From Datnioides undecimradiatus (Eukaryota > Chordata > Actinopteri > Lobotiformes > Datnioididae), in contig WARS01000054.1 of assembly GCA_008933995.1 (NCBI GenBank), positions 1,426,001-1,490,000 on the forward strand: a DNA stretch of 64,000 bases, in the 5' to 3' direction. Shown piece by piece: positions 1 through 13,600 of the stretch. The position numbers were made by a program, and so were the translations under genes. The notes under the pieces were generated by a model. That model made no database searches and was not told the DNA's origin. It saw nothing but the letters and a program-made list of their open reading frames with translations. Position 1 is the stretch's first letter; each line of letters starts with the position of its first letter.

Positions 1-1425
1 ATTGCATTAACTTGGATTGTCTCATCTCTTTATAACTGAAAGCCTTTGCCTGCTGAATAATATCAAAGATGCAGTAATGGCATTAAATAGCTGACACACA
101 GCAGCTGTGTGTAGCCTCTTTGCAAGCAAAAAGACAGTTCAACAGGAGATAACATTGCACTGGAGTCTGCATGAGAACAGTGGCTGCAGATAAAGAGTTA
201 GATGGTCAATACGATGTGAGGAGGGACCATCCTTGGACTTTAAGTATCAAATAATCATTAAAAAATTGACCAAAAACAATTGATGCGACTTTACATAACA
301 AGTTACATTCCCCAAGGACATTACAGTACAATGGCGCGCAGCATGGACAGCACTGCTGACTAAATATAACAAATCCCCCACACTTAAGCTCCCAAAAAGC
401 CCTGCAAGTGAATTCCCACCAAATGGACTGTGAAAATGGATCACCGGAGCTAAATCATTTTCCCAGCCCCTCAGAGGTGTGGACTGCTCTGCGGTGACAG
501 CAGTGCAGGTGACACAGACGTCCACGGGACATTAACGTTAAAGCACGAGAAGTGAAACTGTGACCGGAGCCTAGGGTCTCTCTCTCTAGCGCAGTAACGC
601 AGAGTGATTGGATACGGCTTCCACAGACATAGCGCGCATACCAGCCGTGTCTCTGGCAGCGACTAACCTGACCACAGTTGTGTAACGTGCAACTCTAGCT
701 CACGCACGGAGTGAAATAGTCCCTGGGCCTCAGTTATTTCAAGTCCAACTGGGCCTTCACTTTCACAGAGTGTACCAAATACTGAGTTCAACAGAATGGG
801 AAAAAACAATAAAAACGTGTCCAGAGCTGAAGTAAGGAACATCTGGTGACCAATCAGCTTCTCTGAAACTGTCTTGCAGTGATTTACATGGACTTTTTGT
901 AGCACTGTTTCCACACAGACCGGGCAAATGTACCATTCTGCCGTCCCTGTTAGATGAAGAAAGTAAAGGAGGTCCTGTTTTCACTGCTCATGGAATAGTG
1001 TTATGCATATTTTGGTGGTTAGGGCTTTTAGGCTGCATCCGGCCATGCACTGCAGTGCTGGCCAAGGCTCTTCCCCATCTCTGTGTCCCCTGGGTTCTGG
1101 ATCAGCTTTTCAGACAATCTGTAAACTAATTTCCTGCAGTGTATAGTCGTACTGTGTTAAACTTACAGTTTCAAGTCCTGTTCGTTTAGATTCAAGGATT
1201 TAATGAAGACCTGGCCTGACATTTAAGAGTGAGGAGACCGAAAACTGATCAACTAAACCAACCTCAAAACATTCACATCTTGTACTTCTGAGGAATAAAT
1301 CCCTCAGTTACACTGTGAAAACACACTGATTATTGCTTCTGTATACAATGTAACGGCTGCAGCTACAGAAATAAGCTGATGGGCCGTATTTGATTCTCTG
1401 TGACGGAAGCAGGAAGGAGCCTGAC
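1..1425. other. mical2 intron, no exon recognised
   Basis: No further MICAL2 exon could be recognised. Positions about 480-660 are unusually CpG-rich for this region (acgtcc, ccggag, agcgcagtaacgcag, agcgcgcat). That would fit an internal promoter or CpG cluster, but nothing else supports one. Confidence 0.4.
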
Positions 1426-1625
1426 CGTTGTTGTTCCCCGGGGAGCTCCTGAAGGCCTCGTAGAACTTGGAGAGGTAGAGAACCATCAGCAGCTTGTCTG
1501 GTTCGGCCTCCTCTGCCATCTCCTTTCCCCTGATCACCGGCTGGATGCCAAACTCCCGCTCAGCCAGGTCAAACGCCAGCTGGTTGTTCCCCGCCACATC
1601 CTCCTCGTTAAGAGAGTCAAAGTCA
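1426..1625 (-). CDS. mical2: mical2 coding exon 12 (residues 563-630), CH domain second half
   Basis: The exon reads [20 protein letters not shown] then [19 protein letters not shown] and [20 protein letters not shown]. It completes the CH domain. The 3' boundary is set at AACG before GTCAGG, because the reading after it loses similarity to MICAL2; this end is less certain than the start. Confidence 0.88.
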
Positions 1626-4600
1626 CTGGGGATGAGCAGAGGTGATACAGATCGCATAAGTTGGTGTGGAATTACAGTTTCCTGTTATGACAAGGACTAA
1701 AACTAGGCTATGTAATGACTTTTACAGCCATTTTTATATTTGTTGAAAGCACGTAATCCCTGTTTTAACTCTGATGATACTGTCTTGCATGCCATCAGCC
1801 CCACTGTCAGTCATATGAAGAGGCAGGATGATCATCGCTGACATCTAGAAGGAAACAGCATACCTGTGTGCTCATGTATAAGGCTTTGATATCTGGCGCA
1901 ACATTTAACATCTTTAGTTACGTCCAGAGCTGATAACCCCAACATCAGATCACAGATGAGGTTGGCTTTAAGAGTTCCTCATACCAGCTCTGAACCTGGG
2001 AGGACTGATCTCCAGCAACAGGCATCACTCATCACATGATCTGCAGTGCCGCTGGAAGTAGGAGACACTCACTGAATAATTAATAATAGAGCTTTAACTA
2101 GTTAGATAACATCTCTGAGCTGAGAGCTGAGTGTTTACACGCAGCCGCATTAAAAAGATTAGTTTCATACTGCTCAGTTCAGAGAGGGCCAGTCTGAACA
2201 GGTGACTCTTCACAAGACAAAAACAGCACCCAGGCTAAAACGACCATCAGCGTTTCACATGAATCCAACGGGACCAGCGTTGTTTGTGTTCTTACACGAG
2301 CTCAGGCCTCTGGCGGTGTATGAGAGCGCAGAGGGCCAGGCCATTCCTCCAGGAAGACGTGAGGTTGGTGACATCGACCCCTCTGTAGCCCTGAGTCTGC
2401 TTCTGACACCAGGTGAGCAGCTGGCCAGGGCGCACCTCGGACTCTGCAAGAGAGAAAGGCAAAGTCCTTAAATGTCAATACCTACTTGGCAATAAACCTG
2501 ATTCTAATTCACATGAGCCTTGTGACTTGAAAGACTTGAATCTCCTCCCAAGCCTAAAGCAGAGTGACTTTGGCAGGAGACGCAGAGACAGAGGAGACAT
2601 TCAGGCCACTGCACAAACCGGCCTACTTAAGATCTGCAGCACCTGCTTTGATGTGCTCTAAAATGCATAACTGTAACTTTACGGTGGGGTTTCTTCTGCA
2701 TTTTACGGTTGAACTGTAGAGTGAAAGCAATGGGAAAACAGGGGATGGGTCACTGAAAGGGTCCATTCACATCTTTTCTATTTAAAAGACATTTGGTTAC
2801 ATGGAAAATGATGTTTTGATTCTACGGCTGCACTGTGCAGAGCCCTACTGAATGGTGTTATGGATTCATATGCAATAAGCACATTGCAGTAGACAGCACT
2901 ACACGCTGCCAGCTCAAAAATGACCATAATATTGAGTTTGTAATTAATCATTTATATTTCAATCATAGCATATCCTGCAAGCAAACAAAGCTGATTTTCA
3001 GGTCTTGAAACCCAAACATGAAAGTTGATGTAGATCTTGAATGTTTCTGATGCATTTTGAGCGCCAGAGCTCTGATACATCCAGCAAACAAACAGGACAG
3101 AGACAAAGATTAAGATTAATTTTGGGATCTAGTTCCAAATGTTGATGGAGACCAAAACAGACTCATAATCACTCAGCAGGGGTCTCCCTCCATCAGTCCT
3201 AGGGGTACGCCAACTGCTTTCATAAATGGGGGTGATGAGTGGGTGTGCTGGAGGTAATGTTTGTGTCGACATGCCCACTTTTAGATGTTCAATCTAATTC
3301 CAACACAAGTTCCTGCTTGATTCTCCTGTTTCAAGTGTAAATAGATCAAAGGACAGAAGCTAAATACTTTGGAAATGCCTTCACCTGGACTTTACCTTGC
3401 GTGCAACACAATAACTTCTTCCTTTTAGAGAGAAGCCTCATCATAAGGAAGATTCCTGTATCTGCCGCGCACCGTTTATCGGCGGCGCAGTGTGGAGCGA
3501 GTCAGCACACGTCTGAGAGGCGACGTGTTTGACCCTCATGTGGGTGTCATGTTATCCTGCTTGCATTGTCTGCGTCGAGGTGTGTCAGTCTGTGACTCAG
3601 ATAAGTCTTAAGTTTCCCCTAAGCATAGGCCGGGTAAGCAATCGCTATGATGTCAGCCTTCTTTCTCAGGTAAACAGTAGTCAGAACTTGTAAAAGGTAT
3701 CAAAGAAAATGTTCACGCAGTGCTGATGAGGCTGTGGGTGCATCTTATCTCAGTGCTGACTCATAAAATAATCAGATTACCATTACAGTATGACAGTATG
3801 AGTCCCATCTGAGCAGCTGATGCTAATCCTTCCTGTCTACACACTGACTATTCTTACTTGACTGTGTATTCTACAGCAGCGTGGACATGTCACAGATTTA
3901 AAGCCCAACATGCGTCAGTCTGACCCTATAATCATATAATTTTCATGTTATTCAGGAATATTTCCAAACACACTAATCTGATTATTTCTAATTGGTTTTT
4001 GTTTCTAGTGAGCATACAGTGTGTGTATTCTTTCTGAACTCTCTGCTCAACCACCAAACAACTGCTTCAATTAAATCTCCAGGAAGACCCGTAAACCTCA
4101 GCTTGGATCAGGTTTAGATGAAAAACACAAGAAGTTTCGATAAGAAATGATGCTGAGTAGGTGGAAAATGACAAAGAGCACAAATGAGGAACAGACCACA
4201 GCACAGCAGTGAACGGCAGCCAGGAGAAGTCGGGCTAAGAGGCTAACAGCTGACCACCTAGCAGCTAAGACATTATGGCAGTTATTACCAGCTTAAAGAC
4301 TTCACTGGGCCCAAAGTTGGATGTTACTGCACAGAACCAAAGTGCAGACCTCTTTAACGGACATCATTAAAAGAGTCAACCACAACTGAACAGGATATGG
4401 GTGCACAAGAGAGCCAGGGCTAGCTTGGAGACGCTGGTGCAAGAGGTTTAAAGAGAAAACTTGCAATTCAGAGGCTTGATCCAAGTATATGTGGTGGAAA
4501 AATACCACACTGCCCACTGCTGATCTGTCCTGACCATATGTTCTCATGTGACAAAGACGTTGCTCTTCTTCATGCTAGACGTTCATTTGAGCCTTGCTGT

Positions 4601-7600
4601 TTCTGACCATGTATGGAGATGAAGAATGCAAGCATGACATAGCAAACTGTAAGGTAGTGTGTGTGTGTGTGTGTGTGTCAAAGAGATAACAGGAAGCGCG
4701 TGTTTAGAAGCATGTACACAAAATATATAAAGGGTGGCTAGAAGAGGAGGAAGTAGCTTTCTCATGCTGAAACCCGGTGGTTTGTTTGGTCTGAAGGTTA
4801 TTTGTGCCTGCCTGTAAATAAAAAATAAATAGAGGATAGAAGAAAGATGGCTCTTGATGCTCTTGATGAGGTTGATGCCTGGAGAAGCCCACACCCAGCG
4901 GATAGCAAAAAAAAAGCCAGTCGAACTGCTGAAGCAGATTAAATTAGAGGACATGTCTCATGAATAACTGTGATGCTGTAAGGCATTTCTGGCTATTCAC
5001 AGTATGGTTCATCAGCTGTCCATAAATACATGATTTGCTGACTTCTATTGCAAAGTATAAAAGTTTATTCTGTTTCTTAATCAGTTCCCGCACTGTGCCA
5101 GTGAATAGGCAGAGATAGAGCAAATATAAAGTTGCAGTATTGCATTTTTCCACAACGTGTATGGGCTCCATCCACAGACACCAAAGACACCGGTTGTTTA
5201 AAATCAATGGATCAGGAGAAACAGATAGCAGTTCTGCATCTCACCTCTTCTGGACAAGTTCACTGATCTCCGTGTGGGATCTCCTTTTTCCAGGTGACAC
5301 GAGTCCTGCTGGCCATCAATGAACAGGTGACGCACCTAGAATGATAGAGGAAGAGAAAAAAGAGAAGAAATAAAAGAAACAGAGAGAGAAAGAAAGAAGA
5401 GGAGGAGATTTAAGATTGTAAGATAGATCAGGTAACATTTAACAAGTTTCTCCTAGAGATGGCAGATAGCAGGGACAGTTCGCTCTGGGGGTTTAGTTGT
5501 ATGGTGTCACATTTGCACATCTGAAGTTTAAAGATCTTTATTGAGTTTATTATTGTTTAGCAGTGAATGATGCTGACATGCTTCCAGAAGCTCCTTCACA
5601 CCAACAAATAAAATTCTATTATTTGACAGTCTCATATCTTTTCTCATGTCCTTGAGCTACGTCTTATGTTGTTTACTGGGGCAGTCTAATAACACACGAT
5701 TAAAATGTCTCATCCTCAACTGATATACAAATTTGATTTCCTGTCATGCTGGTGTTGGACTGACCTGGTGTGGGCGTACACAGCTGGAGTTCAGGTTGGG
5801 ATAGCGGGTAGCGGGGTCAATGGCGTACTGTTCAAAGTTCTTACTGATGTTCTCTGTGGTGGTCTGAGGCAGCAGCCGGTAGATGCTCTCCCTGAGGAAC
5901 AAAGAGGCAGATATGAGTTGCGGATTCAAGAAAGTGCAGCTTCAACAATCCAACAAGTTCACTGCAACAACTTGACTGATCGAAAAGAAAGCTTAAAAAC
6001 CAAACCTTTAGTGTCCTTAAAGATATGCCAGAAGAGTAAGAAACAAAGTCTCAGCTCCTGAACTTGCTTATGATATTTATACTAGGGGTGGGACTTAACA
6101 CGTTAAAAACGCATTTAATAGCAGTTTCCTGGTACACCAATTACACTGATGCACACGTCAGAGCTCGGCTAACGGCTACCAGAAAGCGTGGTTTTGTGCA
6201 AACTGTGCAAAAAAGAATTTGCATACCACCGAAGCACTTCAACCCTACGGTACCATCTAAATGCAAAGCATGTTGCAGCGAGCACAGAAACCGCAGCGAG
6301 CTGTTACTGCTAGCAGTCCCGGTCCGAGTACGAACAAGAGGTGTCGGCTAGAGGCTAGTGTTACAAAAACCTTTATTATGATAATATTATATTTTCTTTT
6401 TACCTATAAACTTCGCCCAAATTCTGTCCTGGGTTAACTAATTAATAATCAATCACAAATCACAAAAACACTTAAATGTCATGAAAATTCATTCAGATTT
6501 AGCATTTGATGATGCATCCACCTTAATTATTAAAAAGTATCGGTATCGGTATCTGCAATATTGGCCCTGTATTTACTTGGTATTGGATCATAATCAAATC
6601 TTGCAGTATCGCACACCACTAGTGTCGGCATCCCATCAAATGACTGGCTTCAGGACCAAAATTAGTAAGTGTTACAGCCTAATGTACAAAATAATTTGTG
6701 CTAAGGGTACTTGGAGTTTAAAGGTGATTTAAGCCTGTCAAATGACCATTTATATTTCTAGTTGTTTTACCCGAAGAAGAAAGAAGTAGAAATTGCACTT
6801 TATGTTGAATTGTTGGGGGTTTTTTTTGGTTTTGGTTTTTTTTTTTACTATTTAAAGTCAATACTGTTCTGAAAAGTACTTTAAGTACTTAAAATGGCGC
6901 TTTAACTTTAGGTCTGTTCAATTTAGGCCAGGGATATTTTCTATTTCTTTTTCTACTGTTTTGAATTGAAATGCAATTAAATGCATTTTTCCAGACATTA
7001 AAAGAGCTTGAGTTTACAATATTCATGTCCATTCAAATCCATGTAAGTTAAAAAATGTTGCTTTTTGGGGTAAATATTGTTATGTGATTAAAATGTGATT
7101 AATCAAGATTAATTAATTACAAAGCCTCTAATTAATTAGATTAATTTTTTAAATCGAGTCCCACCCCTAATTTATACCAAACTGCACCTCAGATGATAAG
7201 ATATTCTTTGCATAAAGTTTGCATGTTCTGCCTGAGAGGTCCATCCTCTATGGAGCATGAATGTGGTCAATTAATGGCAAGCAAATTTGCTTTCACATTT
7301 CCATATTCTATCAGCACTGTAAGTCAGGGGGTCATTAGTCAGTTAGCATTCATCTTCTGAGGAACATGAATGTGAGGAGCTAGGGAAGACCCCTTTCACC
7401 ATATGGTTCACCATCTGTGGAGCATGAATCCGTTCATGGTAATCAGCCCATTTGATGAATTGAACTGAATGAATCATTATGCAAAAGTTGTCATTTTGAC
7501 CTGAAAGCAGAAAAAAAACACACACCCACTCTCACATCCCCTGAGGACATGTATGTACAGGTACATGTACAGGTTACCTCACTTTGATGTGGTACAGATT

Positions 7601-10600
7601 AAACAACTAGCTGTCTGTGATTGTCTGAGAAATGTCATGGGAGGTGGAACATAAACCCACCCACCTCTCAGCCAGTATCTCCAGTGGGTTTCTGCCCTGT
7701 ACCCAGCCCCTCACCATCCAGGCGGTGTCGAAGGCTGCCAGGAAACCCCGTGCACAACCTGTACCCATCGGCCAGAAGGGCTGTAAACGGAGAACATGAT
7801 ACCACACTCATAAGCTCAGTCAGAGTGGTGGCCGCGGTGTATCAAACAGCTCTGACAGCACACGAACTGCTGCATCATACCTCAAGTAGGCTATCTCCCA
7901 CCAGCGCGACCACAAGCTGATGTCCATGCTTCTCCCTGATCAAGGCGGCGTTCTCTGAGGCATACATGCTGGTGAAGTCGAACATGGCGACATCTGGCTG
8001 CCCGTAGTGGTTGATGGCGTAGTCCAGGGATGGCAGCTGGTAGTTTGTGCCAAAGTCGGCTGCTTCACGGGCATAGGAGAGCAGTGCTTCCTGGTTGACA
8101 TTGTCAGGGCTCAGCAGTCGCTCAGTTTCGATGTAGTCCTGTAATGAGACGACAGGAGGACGGCTTATGGCAGAGGTAACGGATTTAGATCAAATTCAAA
8201 ACTAAAACGACCTACGGATAATTATTTTTATATAAACAATGGAGCAGCAAATGTAGGACTGATGCAGAAACAGGATCGAAAAACAAACAGGCTTGTGTGC
8301 AGAGAGCTGCCACAGAGTTGAAGATATCACTCTGCACTATCGGGTGATGTAAGTTGAGATACAGACCCCTGACAGCACAGCAAGGTCTTGTTTCAACGAC
8401 TGTGTGTGTGTGTGGGACAGGGGAAAATATAGTCTGTATGTGTATGCCACCGCATCTCCAGTGTACATATATACACAGATAAACAGTGGGGTGGCATATT
8501 CAACACAACTACCCGGCTCTATTCAGCTTCCTTTTGATAAGTTGCAATCTAATGGTACCACACGATGATGCCTCCACCTCCAAACTTCACTCTTTCATTC
8601 TTCCTCCAAACATGGTGCAAAGTTTAGCTTTTAGTCTGACCACACGACATTCTCACAGTAATCTACAATCTTCCCGAGCGCTGTGTAGGAAAACTTCCTC
8701 TGGGGTGATCGCGCATGGAGCCAATGGTGGTGGAGTGCATTACCATTGCGGCTCTTTGTGGCTCTTGCCTATTGGCTAGACCTCTGACGAGATTTTACAA
8801 CAAGCTCCTGCACGCGCTCAGTCGATGGTGGCGTAATGCTCTTTACACTTACAGATAAAGGCCCAAATGCTGCTTATACATTGAGTAGAGTAGCGATCCA
8901 TCTGTAACCAGAGCAGGAGCATTGTTGCCTGACAATATTGTTGCCTCCACCCATATTGACTTATTTGTAATAAACTAAGTAAGTAAGTAAGTAAGTAACT
9001 AACTAACACTTTATTGCACATAACTTTTAATTTTCTCTCTTTTCTTACATTGGTGAGTGTGTTTTTGTGTCTATATGTGTGCGATTTCAGATGATTGTCC
9101 TGGCAAGCGCTGAGTGGGAGAGTTAACACCAGCCTTCGGAATATGATCCAGTCTGCGCCTTGATGCCATAATGATATCCCCATTTATACTGTTTAATCTC
9201 TGTAAAGGACAATGACCCTCACTGAGTTAAAACCTCTTAACTCTTCGTGTGTGTGTGTGTGTGCATGTGTAGGCTGGGTTGGGCATAGAAGTAAGGTGAG
9301 AGAATAAGTGGGATCTAATAAAAGCCGTGTTTCATTATCATCCCCTATGGAGGCCCATTACTCAGAGCTGAAGCTTGCTGCTCACTGCCCTGATGAACAC
9401 ACAGTCATGTCCACCCAAAACACACCCTGACTCACTGCCATCAAAGCTGATTTTAAATTAAAACATATATTGAATAAGTGTGATGTATATATTAAACGAT
9501 AACGTGAAAGACAATGCATCTTTACACTGTACTGAATGGAATGACACCAAAGGAAACAATGAAATGACTGAAGCTAATATAATGTCTAAAGCTAAACCTA
9601 CATCAGGTCTCAAAATGAATACAGCTGTGTTTGAAATAAGCGTGTGCGTGTGCGTGAACTCACATTTATGATGACCCCTTTGTCCAGCAAACTCTGCTTC
9701 TTTGCTGTCATGACAAAGTAGTGCGTGTTGTCTTTGTAGTAAACTATGTTTTCCAGGTCGATACCTGAGAACACAAAGCAAAGGGTGCTGTAGAATGGAG
9801 CAGTTAGCTGCAAACAAACAAACAGCAGTGCGTGTCACACAGCCCAAGAAAGGTTGGTCACCCGTCTCCTCCTTGAGTTCAAGAAAGAACTTCTGGTTAA
9901 AGATGAAGGCCACGCCGCTGATCTCCTCCACTTTGGCCTCTGCTGTGGTGTTCCTGTTGACGAAGTTAGCCGTGATGGCGATGGCCAGCTTCCCTCGAAA
10001 CTCTTTGCGACTGAAGCCTGCAGGGGAGGAAAGGTGCAACTTAGCAGTGGCCCACGAACACAGAAACAGTCAAACTCAGAACCAAACATCAGGAAGAAGG
10101 TTTAAAAAAAAGCAGATAACGGTCCAAGCTGCAATAACTGTGCACGTAAGGGAGTTTCCATGTAGCCATGGGGACCCAAATGCTTTTGGAGTCTGTTTAT
10201 GAAGGGGAATGTTTACTATTTCTGCAGTCAGTTACTTTATTTGTCAGCAACATATACATAACACATACACCACACACACACAGTTGGAAAACACACATTC
10301 ACACGCTATGCACTAATTACGCCTGGAGTGAAAGCCAACAGAGCTCTCAAACAGTTTATAAACCTGCACACAGTCACACACCCCACTGACCCCATACACA
10401 CTATCAAGCTTCTAGTTAAAACTGTGTCAACAGGAAATGCTTGACCCAGTGAGTGAAAGCAGCTTTGCAACACCTCACATCCTTTCCAGTGAAACTAACG
10501 CATTCAGCTGGAGCTGCAGAGTATACTGATCCTACGCTGGACTTCGACCCCAGAAGATGGGGACTGAGACTGTACATTCTTTGTTCTGGGAGAACAAAGC

Positions 10601-13600
10601 AAGCAACTGAACTACTCCTAGTCTCCTTGGATCCTTCGTATTTCCCTGCAGTCCTCCAGTTTTTCCACAGGTGTCAACACTGCGGGAACAACCAGGTTTC
10701 TTTAAACTGCATCCACCTTTCCCTCACCTGCACCCCCCGCGAACAAGGCTGCATGGAGGCACAAGGAGCCGTGCAAAGAGGGATTAAACAAGGCGATATG
10801 TTTGAGAGTAATGAGCCTGTTCAGTGCACCTATTGTCGATGTTCTAATTATGAATTCATTATTGACTAAGTTGGAATGTTACCATGGTGTCTCTTGGACG
10901 CTGGAATTTATCAATTAGACTAAACGTTAACGATAAAGTTGCGGCCTTTTCTTTGCCGGATGCGCAATTCAAAACATATTTTCAAGTAGACAGTGAATCA
11001 GAAAACAAACAAAATAAAAAACAACTTGGGAATGATACCCTTGAGTTTAATGTTTTGTCTTTACTCCAGTCTGAAACTCCTGGTATGTTGTCATATCTCA
11101 GATCAGACCAATCAGCTGCAGCGTCCTATCAGAATATCTTCTATCTATGACATCAGAGAGATAAAGAATTTTGTGAAGGAGGCACTGGTGTATCCTCCAT
11201 TAAAGCTCCTCTGGGTTTCTTCCTTATTCCTCAATCCTTACTCCTCAGAGCAGAAAGAAGACACTTGAGCAACTTCAGAACAACTTTTGGCTCAAGAGAG
11301 AATCATAGAGGAAATATCAAATATTATATATTATATATTTGAGATGCCCTGATGACAATGAAAGCCGGCGCTCCCTTTGTGTCACTCTTTTCTCTTCTCT
11401 CTCCTGTGGATTCCAGACTTGGAGTTCTGCCCTTCACCTCTCTGACCTCAGTGTGGTTGCGCGAGGCAAAACACACCAACTCTTTCCTTCAGTAGAAAGT
11501 CAGAGCCTGCCTCAGATCCCTGGTTAGCTGGTAAACATTGTGTGGACAAACAAGGCAGCGAATGCTTTTCTTACCTGCGCAAATACTGAGTGCACAGCAA
11601 ATACTGCATCATCAACATCAACAAAGCTAACAAGCAGCAAATCTGTAATATAACTGGGCACGCATTGTATAGCATAGGACAGATGGCGTACGTGTATTGA
11701 TGTGCTCAAGCGTTACACTTTCACTGACCTTAGTGCTGGGCAGCTGTTTGGTGTTGGTACCCGCGCCTCTAACTAACTCTTAAACCCGTCACTTTTATCC
11801 TGAACTCTCTCAAAGCTCCCACTATGTACACTCATTTGTCTCCTCCTAGATAAACAGTGACCACATGTGGTGTCTGGTCCGAGGCCGCCATCTGGCCATA
11901 CGCTCTGGCTTGCCCGTCTGCTTTTCCAAGACAAATGCTTCAACCCCCACCAGCTATTAATATTAACATGGTTTAATATATTAAATGATAGTCAATTACT
12001 TATTTTGACATAATTAGTTCACCTTTAGGAAATTATAATTATTATTATTCAGTGTTCCAAGTCAATAGTTTTGTATATTTTGCAATTGAGTTTTGAATTC
12101 AGGGTGTTTTATTAATAGAATTATTGCTGATTTCTGATATTTCTGATAATTATTAAGTATCTACCAGCATACTTTAACCAACAGCCCCTCGTCTGTTTGT
12201 GAGTTCTCTAAGGTTGTCCTTCCTTCTCACCGTCTAATGTGTTTTTGCGTCCGTCGGCTCCAATCACCACGTCGAACTCGAAGTCAGACACAAGGTGGCT
12301 GGATGGCCGGACCTCTGCTCGCCACCCAGGACCTGAGGAGGAACACGACAAACCAGCTGGAGCCACTTCATTTGATAGCTCTATGCTATAGCATACAGGT
12401 AATATAAACAGAGTGTGAGTGAGAATAGTATTGTAAGGAGAGGAGGATGGCAGGGAGTTGGGGTGTGGCATGGCAAGGGTCCTTCAGAGCTAAAGGACAG
12501 TAATAAGATAAGCTAAGAGCTCATTACTGGTGGCTGCTGATTTACACATAATTACACATTTGTTGGGAGTCGGCTTCTGGTTTCTGACCACAGTAGGTTT
12601 ATGTGGCTGATTCCAAACTGCCACACAGCAGCTACAGAATGCTGCTCGGTCATCTAAGTCGACAAATGGTTGTGACGTGCCGCGTGTCCCAGAGTGTTAA
12701 AGCGAGAAAGTCCCCACAGGCCGTGTTTGAGATACTTGGCATACGCTGGGAAGTTCACAAAAGCAGAGTCGGTGTAAAACTAAAAGGTCAGCATAAGCAG
12801 CAACTCTATTAAAAGACTTTTCCACACAGTTTGCTCTAAATGCCGCCACTGCAGATGCCTCCTCTCTACACTTGATCACTTCCACATATGTTTTCTGTGA
12901 TCAGGGGTCTTTCCATATATATCGTCTAGATATGCAGAGAAGCCCCTGTACGTCACTGCCATTCCCAACCCTTTAATGTGCAGGAACAGCACACACACAC
13001 ACAGACTTACCGTCCTTGGTCTGCTCAGCCTGTGGCTCCACAAGTTTGGTGAACTCCACATTGACGTGAATCTCCACTCCCAGGATCAGACACACTTTCA
13101 GCAGCATGAGCTGGAGCTGGCGGATACCTGGAGTGAGACACACAAAAGGCGCAGATGTTGTATATACACAAAATATATATATAAAACTGAAAGCCAGAGT
13201 TAAAAAGCTAATGTACACTTCCTACATCTGCCACCTGGTGATGTCAGTGTTCCCCAATTCTCCAGTCCTATTCACACACTGCACCATACACCACAGATTA
13301 CCTCCACCTACTGTAATCTCCCCAGGAAGTTAGAAATGGTGCTGGCTGTGTCTTAAAACAGAGAAAATGGTTTGTTTCATGACACAGCGAAGCCCAGCGA
13401 CAGACTGGCCACCTGTCCGTCTTAAACTGCATCCATCTTTCCCTCACCTGCGCCCCCCCCCAACCAGGCTGCATGGAGGCACAAGGAGCCGTGTGCACCC
13501 CTGTGACCCCGAAAGGAATAAGCGGATACAGAAACTGGATGGATGGATGACACAATGAATAGAGGGAGTTAATCTTACTGATATAACAGATCCAGACCCA

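Noticed and set aside
663-914. Possible further mical2 exon
   Set aside because: The reading shows no similarity to the MICAL2 linker after the CH domain.
9458-10039. Open frame of 193 codons on the minus strand taken whole
   Set aside because: Only its first part is mical2 exon 5 (9862-10017). The rest reads through the donor and intron.
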